DNA of 64,000 nucleotides from Candidula unifasciata (Eukaryota > Mollusca > Gastropoda > Stylommatophora > Geomitridae): the NCBI GenBank assembly GCA_905116865.2, contig CAJHNH020000504.1, positions 62,001 to 126,000 of the forward strand. Direction: 5' to 3'. Positions 1-8,918 of this stretch are shown here, piece after piece. Under the pieces are notes generated by a model. That model saw only the letters and a program-made list of their open reading frames with translations, was not told where the DNA came from and searched no databases. A program made the position numbers and the translations under genes. The number at the start of each line of letters is the position of its first letter. Positions within the stretch are counted from its first letter, which is position 1.

Positions 1-60
1 TGCATCAAAATATATTTTTTTGTTTTGTTGGCGGGAGCGAGTGTAAGTTTTTATTGTGTT

Positions 61-142
61 CGTGTGTGTGTTTGCTTGTGTGTGTGTGTGTGTGCGCGCG
101 TGAGTGTATGTGTGTATGGTGTGTGTGTGTGTGTGTGTGTGT
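61..142. repeat. GT/TG microsatellite
   Basis: Interrupted TG run with GCGCG interruptions. It produces a spurious Cys/Val-rich reading frame at 25-318. Confidence 0.95.
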
Positions 143-427
143 GCTATGTTAGTTTTCCATCATGGTTTCTTCCAAGACGTGATGCTAGCCATGTCACCCA
201 CCAAGTGCTGAATGGTCTACAGACTACAGACTATACGTTTCGCTCTTTATGCCTAATACAGTCGAAAGGCGTGGAAAGGGGCCCATTTGAGTTTTTAAAT
301 TCCATTCCAAACATTTAATTTTTTGTGTGTGTAAGACAATATTTTCTGTACATTTCATGGTGCCCCTTTAATATCCAAAGAGATCTTTAAAATCTGTGTT
401 TGTTCCCACGTGGGAGGCAATTTGTCG

Positions 428-600
428 TTATTTTGAAGCCCCACCCCTTCGGGTTGAACAGTGTTTATGGGACCTGTCTCCGGATGATCCTCATCCGAGT
501 GGTGGTACTTTGTGTCACGGGGTGTTTGTCGCTCGGTGTAATGTCCTGGTGGGGTGAAACGTCAGTAAGTCATTCTTCATCTTCTTTATCTTCTTCTGCA
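428..600 (+). repeat. Dispersed repeat, copy 1 (partner at 2992)
   Basis: Shares TTATTTTGAAGCCCC-like start, GGTGATCCTCATCCG-like centre and GATGTCCTGGTGGGGT with 2992-3182. Family unknown; two copies in the same orientation. Confidence 0.7.
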
Positions 601-689
601 GTTACCGCGGCGAAGTATTAGAAGGAGAGAATCCTTATCAGTGTTGTTTCAAGTAAGTTTATTTTCTGAAAGGAAGTTATCACGATGAC

Positions 690-885
690 TGTTTGGGCTA
701 TCAGTAGCAGGCAGTGGGAAAGTTGGAGGGAAAGAGAGGCAGAGGAAGACCTATAGAAACGACGCTAGACAGTCTGACATCATGGCATTGAGGATCATCA
801 GTGTCAGAGTTGATTGAATGTACACGAGATAGAAGACTGTGGAAATACTTGACTACCAACGTCACAGGGCATGGACTTTAAGAAG
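690..885 (+). mobile_element. LINE 3' fragment (GRGRPIET tail type)
   Basis: Decayed C-terminal end of a non-LTR retrotransposon: KLEGKRGRGRPIE-like sequence, then a tail matching 6160-6470 and 11545-11845 (GGATCATCAGTGTCAGAGTTGA, CTACCAACGTCACA). Same orientation as those copies. Confidence 0.75.
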
Positions 886-1094
886 AAAAAAAGATTATCA
901 TTACAGCACTCGTTATAGATCCAAGAGTGTTCCGATCTTTTAAATAGCTCGACAAGCGTAAACCGATGGCGACTATGATCCCGGCACCCCGCGACTATGA
1001 CCCCGGAACCCACACTTTTTCTTCTTACAGTCCTTGCCGTGTGACGTTGATAGTCACAACCTTCTGTCTCTTGTATTTTCAATCGATTCTGAAA

Positions 1095-1430
1095 CCTGTT
1101 CACGTTTCCCTGCCCATCTACACACCTTCGTAGTCTGATCTAGGGTACCATGTAGTACTGCTTTCTTTTAAATGAGTCTCTCGTATAACCTGGGCTGAGG
1201 CTGTGCGTAAAGGGGACTGGGGGGGGGGGGGGTGGAACTAGGGCCAGTTCTACATGTTCTGGATTCGTTAAAAGCTGTGTCGTTGTGTAGTATAGAACAC
1301 GCGACATCGGCGCTGATGTCTAATGTAATTTGAGGCAAGACGGCGTGACACCCCTCCGACTTCGGAGAGTCTGAGAAAGTAAAAATAAAAGGTCAAGTAG
1401 TGTGTAGATGGGCCGAGAAACATGAACAGG
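1095..1430 (+). mobile_element. MITE-like element with about 31-bp terminal inverted repeats, copy 1
   Basis: Begins CCTGTTCACGTTTCCCTGCC and ends with its imperfect inverse (GGGCCGAGAAACATGAACAGG). The interior includes a G-run at 1220-1232. The interior matches copy 2 at 4371-4686 in reverse orientation. No transposase is encoded, so it would be non-autonomous. Confidence 0.75.
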
Positions 1431-1689
1431 GCCCAATACTGACACAGATAATCCCCCATACTGTTTAACATCGTCTTGCTTCCGTCTCCTTCTGCCTCTC
1501 ACCATCACGATGTTTTCTGGACAATCACACATTGAAAATTATTTTATTGCACCGATTCGTTTTATTGATCAGTGCAGTCATTTCATAACCAGCAATGGAC
1601 TAAAGCAGCGCTGTAGCGAGGTGACAAACACATATAAATTAGGCTTTCTTTTCATCATGTAGTAAGTCCTCTGCAGAACGTCGCTGCAT

Positions 1690-1830
1690 CACGATCTGCC
1701 TAAAAGAAACTCAGTCTCTCGCCAGCTCTCGCGCCTCGTGCACTTTCACACTCAAGGAGTCATATCCTGTGCCCATCTTCGTGTAGGTCTGACACTGCCC
1801 CTCCTTCCTGGTAATATGCCTTCTGCTATT
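1690..1830 (-). mobile_element. LINE C-terminal fragment
   Basis: Minus strand reads GRRGG...RWAHRI-like, Glu/Ala/Arg-rich sequence. It resembles the GRGRP-RRWAYEI tail at 7965-8130 and 63740-63960. Confidence 0.6.
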
Positions 1831-2185
1831 ATTTTTTTGTCCAGTCCGCCATGGCGCTTGAAATGATCAAAATATTTCAGCTTCCGAGATAAGATGCTGT
1901 TTTTTAGTCAGTCTTCCCTGATGTTCAGATCTTTTAAAATGTGAGTATTTCTCTTCTTCTCTGTCCATGATATTCTGAGAATTTTTATATACCATTTCAC
2001 ATCCTTTAGGATGCTCAATTAGCGATCTTGCCCAATACTTTCAACGCCCAGCTGTTTCATAACTGTGTTTATTGTTTAATATATGTTTATAAAGTACTGT
2101 CCTTGAATGGGTTATAGTTGTTGTTTACATCGTGTATGTATATACTTGTATGCATCCCATTAGAACATCAGATTACAAACAGAAT

Positions 2186-2186
<1 letters not shown>

Positions 2187-2233
<47 letters not shown>

Positions 2234-2255
2234 TGTCAATGTGTGTGTGTGTGTG
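2187..2255. repeat. GT microsatellite
   Basis: TG run with minor interruptions; source of a spurious Cys/Val frame. Confidence 0.95.
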
Positions 2256-2404
2256 AAAAATTTAACAATGGAATAGGTTTTATAGAAAACGAAAGAAATG
2301 TTCCGACAACAACGAGTAATATTATGTACACAAAAAGACCTAACTAATCGGTGACATGTTTCTTTGTTTGAACAGTTTTATAATCTGCCTTTTATAACAC
2401 TTAT

Positions 2405-2692
2405 TCCCCGTGCAGGTTCCACTGCCCCATTGTGAGGACAACAAGAATATACCTACTGCCTCCTCAACAAGCATGTCGTAGGAGTCGACAAATTGGGGAC
2501 ATCTTTTAAAATCGGCGTGCATTTGCTTGAGAGGCAATGAGCCAACAGTCTGCATACAAATATGCTAGATCTGTAGAATGGATGTGCACGCAACACTCAG
2601 GCTCTTAAACAGGACTAAATCAGGAGGTGTCTGAACAACCAGAACTATCTACATACGTTTACAGCCGGTGAATACAAAGAAGAAGAAGAAAA
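2405..2692 (+). mobile_element. SINE-C copy (GAAG-tailed)
   Basis: Carries the family order: GGTTCC..GCCCCATTGTG, AGACCCACTGCCTCC, CATGTCGTAGGAGTCGACAA, TGCCTGAGAGGCAAGGAACC, TTTACAGCYGGTGAA, then (GAA)n. About ten copies in this window. Confidence 0.85.
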
Positions 2693-2991
2693 CGCTATAT
2701 GAGTTTTAATTAAATGTAAATTTACAATGAGTGCCCGTGTATTGTCAAATTTATGTGACATTTTCTATGTATTGATAACAAAAAAAAAAAAAACAAAAAA
2801 ATATGAAAGAACACTCTCTTTCTGTATTAATTATATGTTACGTGACTTTCAAAGTTTAAAAGTCAGTTTTCTCACAATTCTATTTTTATGTTTGTTGTAT
2901 GTTTAAAATCCAACAAATCTCAGCTAATATAAAGACTAGAAACGTGAAATGTGCTGTAATTCCTTACGTCCTTCTTAGGACGTTATTTTTT

Positions 2992-3182
2992 GTTATTTGA
3001 AGCCCCGCTCTGGCTTTTGCCAGGGGCCACAATATAGGCAGGTCATCATTATGGCCAAATGTCTGAACGCGGTTTCTGGGACCTCTCCACGGTGATCCTC
3101 ATCCGCATGGTGGCACTTTGTGTCATCGGGTGTTTATCGCTTGTGTGATGTCCTGGTGGGGTAAAAAGCCAATCCAATCCAA
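2992..3182 (+). repeat. Dispersed repeat, copy 2 (partner at 428)
   Basis: Similar to 428-600 over most of its length; ends in CCAATCCAATCCAA. Family unknown. Confidence 0.7.
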
Positions 3183-3599
3183 TGTGCTGTAAATACTCCT
3201 TAAAAAATATTATATCCACAGGTCTATTTAAAAGTAGAGTTTATTAAGACATTTAAAAGAAAGTTGATTGTCTTATGACGCTACGTTTCATGTACTTTTC
3301 AACAAACCTACATTTTACAATTCTTGGAAAAATATTTAAAAACGCCTTTAAAGTAAATAAAGTATACTTGTAGCTCGACATCGGATTAAAGTTCGCGAAT
3401 AAAACATCTATTTCTCTAAACCTTTGTTGGTTGTTGAAATTTTGGAGGCTAAATACACGTGTGTGGTTTTTATCAAGATAGCTAGTGCTATGGCAACCAG
3501 AATTTAAAAAAAAAAAAACACATAAAGTGTACAAATGTATTAACGTATATCCATACAAACGACTATAAAATAATTGGTCTAACATTGTAAAAAAAATTG

Positions 3600-3604
3600 T
3601 GTGT

Positions 3605-3669
<65 letters not shown>
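3600..3669. repeat. GT microsatellite
   Basis: Near-pure TG run of about 35 units. Confidence 0.97.
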
Positions 3670-4004
3670 TGACCCCTTAAAAAGGTTTAGTGGAAAGTGA
3701 AGAAAAGGTAGGGACAAAGCCGGGTGATATTACGCATACGAACAACCCAGCTAATATCCTTGTCCCTTTGTGTGACCGTTTCCTAAACTCAGCCTGACAC
3801 GACCAGGACCTGGTGTATCAAATGTCAAGGCTACATAGGCAAATCTCATTGTATCGATGTGTAATTATACAACACTGGTGGGGTGGTATGAATGGTCCGA
3901 ATTCAAAGCTGCCACTTGGGTATTAGTTACAAAGGGGTTTGTAAATATTATTATTTCTCTTGGGCAGTTTACCAGATACTGTTTGATTTTTTTTTTATAG
4001 GCTG

Positions 4005-4215
4005 TAAATTCCTCATTGTATCTAAAAGAACCAAAATTACCTCGACTCCCAGGTCGATCCAACATTAAGTGGGTACCAGGTACAAGTCCTGGGAAGTAAA
4101 GGCGGTCGGGATTATTCTGAACACACCACCCATCAAAGGCTGATTGGTCTATAAAATATAGGTCTAGCCCTCTATATCAAATACGCTTGAAGGCGTGGAA
4201 AAGGGTTCTTTATCG
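4005..4215 (+). mobile_element. SINE-A body (head lost)
   Basis: Contains CCCAGGTCGATCCAAC, TGGGTACCAGG, CCTGGGAAGTAAAGGCGG, TGATTGGTCTATAAAATATA and the end GGCGTGGAAAAGGGTTCTTT, shared with intact SINE-A at 54028-54298. Confidence 0.85.
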
Positions 4216-4335
4216 GTTGTTATTTCTTTCTTTCATCTAGAAGAACAGGAACCATCTTTGAGCTAATTAATTTTTTAAACATATTTCTCACCTAGAAACT
4301 GCACCATAAAAGGTCACACAAATCCAAGACACATT

Positions 4336-4945
4336 ATTCTTCGCTTCACCAGCGTTAAACTCCGGCGGGTCCTGTTCACGTTTCCTGACCCATTTACACA
4401 CTGACCTTTCATTTCATACGTTCTCAAACTCTTCTACGTCGGAGGGGTGTAACGTTGTCTTGCCTCACATTACATCAGTGGCGATGTCGCGTGTTATATA
4501 CTGCAGAACGACACAGCTTTCAACGACCACAGAACATCTAGAACTGGCCCTATCCTAAATCCTCTACCACAGCCTGAACTTATGTCACACGCGAGACTCT
4601 TTTAGAAGAAAGTAATACAATTTGACAACCCTCTGACCTAGATCAGATTGAGAAAGTGTGTAGATGGGCCTGGAAACGCGAACAGGTCCCTCTGGTGGTA
4701 AACTCTAGGTATTCGTCCACATCTGGACTTTAGTCTTGTTCCAGAACCTATGTGTTGCATGCACATCCGTTTGACAGATCTGCCTCATTTGTATGCAGAC
4801 TGTTGGTTCCCTGTCTTTTAGGCAGATGCACTCCGATTTTTAAGGAAGCTCCCAGTTAGTCGACTCTTACGACATGCTTGTTGGGGAGCAATGGGTCTCT
4901 TCTTGTTCTTCCCACAATGGGCCGCGGAACCCACACGGGGACCAA
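4336..4945 (-). mobile_element. SINE-C copy split by a MITE
   Basis: Left piece 4336-4370 (TTCACC..GTTAAACTCCGGCGG) and right piece 4688-4945 (CTCTGGTGGTAAACTC onward) are one minus-strand SINE-C, interrupted by the MITE at 4371-4686. A degenerate nine-base CTCYGGYGG stands on both sides as possible target-site duplication. Confidence 0.75.
4371..4686 (-). mobile_element. MITE-like element, copy 2 (inserted in SINE-C)
   Basis: 316 bp. Starts CCTGTTCACGTTTCCTGACC and ends GGCCTGGAAACGCGAACAGG; the ends are inverted repeats of about 31 bp with few mismatches. The interior is the reverse complement of copy 1 at 1095-1430 (shared CATTACATCAG, GATGTCGCGTGT, AACGACACAGCTTT). Confidence 0.78.
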
Positions 4946-5934
4946 GATACATTTAACCAGTGCTGAATTTAGGCATAAGCTTAGCTGCAGCTTTGGGCCT
5001 CATAATCTGGAGGGGCTTCAACAAATTCCATTTTTTCTTTACAAAGGCAATTTTCTTAAAACCTTTATGAATCATATCCTGATATACAGAAGAGCTGTTG
5101 GTATTTTTATGAACAATTATTAGGAAGCTGTGGAGATGTGGTTTTATAGACGACTGACGAGAATACTATGGACATATAAAATAAAATAAAAAGAGGAGCA
5201 ATAAATATGTCTGTGCTTTAATTTTATACGACCGCATCTGGTCGGTTTCGAGATTTCTGAGGGCATTTTTATGGATCCCTAGGGGTTTCCCTGGGCAGTA
5301 CCATATTATGGGATTGGGGGGGGGGTGTAGGGTTAGGGCTAGTGTTAAATGAATAGGGAAAAGGTAATGAACTCAAGCCCAGCGCCGCCTACTACACACT
5401 TTTGAGTGACAAAGTCCGGCCATGACACTGTGATTAGACTTTCATTCATGCGTCTTAACCTTTGAGACGCGCAACTTTAAGTAGCAGGGGTACCAGCTTG
5501 CTGCGACTCTGTTTTGTGCCGACGCTCTTACCGACGACCACGCGTGCCCTATATTACAGCATGTGAGCGCTTTGAATGACCCCATAACAAGTACAACATT
5601 CCATAACCCCACCCCTGCTACCCCACACACGGAACCTAGGCCCCGCGAGAGAGTGCATTCGACGTACGGTGGTTTCAGACTTGTTAACATTTTGCGGTGG
5701 CAGCAAAACGCTTTGTTGCTGCAGACACGCATCGCTACTCTCTGGCGAACGCCAATGCTGACAGCTGAAATGAACTTATTTCCTACTGAAAATCTTAGAC
5801 GGCTGTCATACACCCACCAACAAACACTAATTCAGCTTACGAGTGAGAACGCAATGTGGTCTGGCCGTTGCACACAGAAGAACAATTAAAACACGCAACG
5901 CAGAATGCTTTGTGAATACAGCAGTACACTGGGA
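4946..5934. other. No recognised gene; unclassified sequence
   Basis: Two overlapping opposite frames (5442-5813 minus, 5563-5889 plus) have no recognisable domain and read like shadows of one another. A LINE scrap (GAGATGTGGTTTTATAGACG) lies at 5125-5200 and a G-run at 5318-5327. It may be an unidentified repeat. Confidence 0.4.
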
Positions 5935-6159
5935 CACCCGTCTAACCTTGAGGCAACGTTGACCATCCCAACCAAGAATAAATGAAAGGTGACCTAGTGT
6001 GTAGCTTGGCGGAGCTGGGCCTCAGTTCGTTTATTGTTCCATGGACAGCGACTACTACTAAGCCTAAGCCTACCCCCCCCCCCCCCTTCTTCGCCATGCT
6101 ATGGGACGTTCTGGGGACTTCCCTACCAAATCTCGAAGCCGACAAGATGTAGTCGTATA

Positions 6160-6470
6160 AAACTAAAGTACCAAGATGTCTAGAAAGAAACGAACTCACG
6201 AAGAGAACTGACTGCCTACATCAGAAAGAGACGATCTACATTCTTTGGTCATGTCACTAGAAGGATAAAAATGGGGTACATCGTGAGAGTAGGAAAGCTG
6301 GAGGGGAGGAGAGGCAAAGGGAGACCGAGAGAGAAGATGCTAGACAGTTTTACATCATGTCATGGAGGATCATCTATATAAGAGTTTATTAAAAGTACAC
6401 AAGACAGAAAGTTGTGAATCCCACACGACAACCAATGACACACGGTATGGACTTTAAGAACAACGTGTGT
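6160..6470 (+). mobile_element. LINE 3' fragment (FFGHV tail type)
   Basis: Reads AYIRKRRSTFFGHVTRRIKM, then YIVRVGKLEGRRGKGRPREK and a decayed LDSFTS. This is the C-terminal tail of a non-LTR retrotransposon ORF2. Related copies: 690, 8235, 11545. Confidence 0.85.
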
Positions 6471-6595
6471 TAAAAAGGGCGAGGGGCGTTTGCGCCAGTC
6501 GTCCCCTACAAACGCCAAACCGGCATCATGGGGGTCACATATGGTTAAAAAAACATAGGTGGAACACACGGTATTTACAAATGTTGATGATGACG

Positions 6596-6880
6596 ATTCT
6601 TCGCGTTCACCAGCTGTAAACTCTAGCGGAAAGTTTTGGTTGTTCATCCACTTTTTGACTGCAGTCGTGTTCCAGAACCTGAGTGTTGCGTGTGCATCAG
6701 TTTGACTGATCTGACTCATTTGTATGCAGACTGCTGGTTCCTTGCCTTTCAGGCAGATGCAATCCGACTTCGCGACTTCAAATGAAGCTCCCAATTAGTC
6801 GACTCTTACGACATGCTTTTGGGTAGGCAGTGGGTCTATTTATGTTTTTCCAACAATAAGGCCCCTGAACCCACACGGGG
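6596..6880 (-). mobile_element. SINE-C copy
   Basis: Minus strand copy: TTCGCGTTCACCAGCTGTAA at its tail side and GAACCCACACGGGG at the head side. Nearly full length. Confidence 0.88.
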
Positions 6881-7154
6881 AATGATGAGGATTCTATTCA
6901 AGCTGATTAGCTACACCTAACCCGGTGTTGGGAACGTGACCTCTACGGCAAACAATTTCACCGTGTAACTTCTGGCTTCACGCTGGTGACAAGTTCGACA
7001 AGGTCAAATTTCGATGTTGTGAAAGTGTGCTCTTCCCGGAACCTGGATTACGTGCAGGGCCGTCAACTCTTGTCATTGTTAAGCGGTGAGCTGAGACAAG
7101 GCCGTATCAAGTCGGATAGGCTAGGCTAGGCAAGCTGCTCTGGGGGCACTATGT

Positions 7155-7255
7155 TTATCTATGTTTAGGCCCGGCTCTCTAGCATAGTTGGCAGAAAAGC
7201 CACATTTCTCCCAGATTTACGGTATTTATCATGGAATCAAGGAATCAAGATTTGT
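7155..7255 (+). mobile_element. SINE-J fragment (tRNA-related)
   Basis: Shares CTAGCATAGTTGG, AAAAAGCCACATTTCTCCCAGATTT-like text and TATTTATCATGGAATCAAGG with 30057-30200, where tRNA-like A and B boxes are clearer. Confidence 0.6.
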
Positions 7256-7345
7256 TCCTTGGCAGAAAGTCATTTTACACACGACTGAGGCCCTGTTAGG
7301 CTATTTTCTTGGCCGCCATAATATCGGGTAGAAGTTCGGAGGAGA
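7255..7345 (-). mobile_element. Half copy of foldback element 2
   Basis: CACGACTGAGGCCCTGTTAG followed by GCTATTTTCTTGGCC resembles the right arm of the foldback element at 9796-10243 (ACTGAGGCTCTGTTAGGGTA, TATTTTCGGCC). Confidence 0.5.
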
Positions 7346-7444
7346 GCCAATAATAATAATAATCAATTTTTATATCAATTTTTTTTTAAATTATGAGTTT
7401 GTTTCTCTCACAATTAAATGAGGAATAAGCCCCTTAAAACACAC

Positions 7445-7640
7445 GGAGAAGGGAACCCACGTGGGCATCGGAATAAAGGAACGCAAAAACACGGAGAAAG
7501 GAGCTGGAGAATGAAATTAGAAAGATGGGAAGGACGTAGGGAGAGCTGCATGCGATAGCAAATGATAAAACAACTTGGCGTGAGTTGGCTGAGGATGTAT
7601 GCTCCATTGGGGGCTAGAAAGGCAGAAGAGGAAGCCCAGA
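7445..7640 (+). mobile_element. RTE-like LINE 3' fragment
   Basis: Matches the terminal part of the LINE at 51825-52824: [23 protein letters not shown] sequence, then GGGAGAGCTGCATGCGATAG, AACTTGGCGTGAGTTGGC and TGCTCCATTGGGGG. Confidence 0.85.
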
Positions 7641-7964
7641 AAGGAGGCGTGGCTCAAAGAGCATAGTCGTGTTTAATTGGGCGAAAGTAATAAAAATAAC
7701 ACTACCAAGACATAAATAATTATGAAATTATTAACAGTTAATATAATTTCGCAAATACAGGGTTTCAGCCCGTCCCTCACAGAAACAAAATTATTAGGAG
7801 AGGGAGATTAGCACTTACGCCTATTCAATATTTTATGTGTGGCGGCGCTCCTGATTAGCCAACCCTCTGCATTGATTAATCTGTCCCTGCACATCTTAAA
7901 GTTTTTGAACTGTCATCACTGATTTTGTTTACATCTTTTCTCAAGCCACTGGGATATCGGCAGT

Positions 7965-8130
7965 GCTGGATTTAGGCATAATGTAGTCTTAGTTTGCCTG
8001 AACCTCTTGTCTCTCGCTAGCTTTTCTGCCTCATACACATGCACTTTCATGCCAAAAAAGTCACTTATTTCATATGCCCATCTTCGTGCTAGTCGACCCC
8101 TGCCTCTCCTTCCTGGCACTACGGCCTCAT
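7965..8130 (-). mobile_element. LINE C-terminal fragment
   Basis: Minus strand encodes PGRRGRGRLARRWAYEISDF, then FGMKVHVYEAEKLARDKRFR. The GRGRPxRRW and ARDRxRFR motifs are typical of non-LTR ORF2 tails. Confidence 0.8.
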
Positions 8131-8234
8131 TTAATTGTATGAAATAGTCCGCATTTTATAAAAATAAGAACATCTTTTGCAATATCTCTGTCATTGAAGG
8201 TTAAAAAAAAAGAATTTTTGCTTGCTACATACAT

Positions 8235-8657
8235 CCAGCTTTAACATATGACTGTGAGTCCTGGACAATCGGTAGGTAGGCCAAACAATTTCGTGAGGCC
8301 TCGGAGATGTGGTTTTACAGATGAATGCTTAAAATACCTTGGACAGCGCCAAAAAGAGCAACTAAGAGGTATTGAAAGAGGCAGGAACCCGAAGACAACT
8401 TATCACATAATTCAGAAGGAGACAGACATTATTTTTCGGCAATGTTATGAGAAGACGGAAAATGGAACATGATGTAACCACTGGCAAGATCTGTGGAAGG
8501 AGAGACAGAGGACGACAGCGAGAGACAATTCTTGACAGTCTTGGCAACACAGGAACTGTTACATGCTGCAGAAGATTGCAGATTGTGGAGAGGCATGATC
8601 GCCATTATTGCCCATGCCAGTCGACAGGGCACCTGATGATGATGATGATGATGTTGA
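8235..8657 (+). mobile_element. LINE 3' end with GAT microsatellite tail, just upstream of BARD1
   Basis: Decayed ORF2 tail: LTYDCESWTIGR, EMWFYR.MLKIPWTAPKRAT, then KICGRRDRGRQRETILDSLG. It ends at a (GAT)n run at 8634-8657, about 160 bp before the BARD1 start codon. Frameshifts and stops are present. Confidence 0.8.
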
Positions 8658-8659
8658 TG

Positions 8660-8814
8660 AATTGTCTGTTGGAGGTTACTGTGTTGCTAGCAAGTTCTGG
8701 ACCAATTTATTTAGGAACATATTTTTGAATGCCAAAAGCTGGTTGATCAAGGTCGGAAACCGGAAACGAAGACCGCGGGAAAAACAAATCGTAGAAAAGA
8801 GAGCCACCAAAACA
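8660..8814 (+). promoter_or_regulatory. Probable BARD1 promoter and 5' UTR
   Basis: About 155 bp between a LINE tail (GAT run, 8634-8657) and the BARD1 start codon. It holds a CCAAT box at 8702-8706 and GCGGGAAA at 8775-8782, which reads TTTCCCGC on the other strand, an exact E2F consensus. S-phase and E2F control is known for BRCA1-pathway genes. No TATA box was seen near the start. The transcription start is not defined. Confidence 0.45.
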
Positions 8815-8918
8815 ATGGCTGATCAGGGTAGTAGTCAAGCTGAAGTAAACGAAGTCATGTTTCCACAGACACGGAGTGCTTTAATTCATTTACAAAATTA
8901 TCTTCAGTGTCGCAAGTG
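8815..8918 (+). CDS. BARD1: BARD1 exon 1 (start, first two RING ligands)
   Basis: Encodes MADQGSSQAE... through the helix TRSALIHLQNYLQCRK, equivalent to the N-terminal helix of human BARD1 that packs against BRCA1. It ends with two bases of Cys35, followed by donor GTAAGT. An in-frame ATG at 8608 is less likely because it would add a LINE-derived Asp run. Confidence 0.93.

Noticed and set aside
5442..5889. Protein gene on either strand
   Set aside because: Two overlapping opposite frames with no domain, no splice context and no flanking signals.
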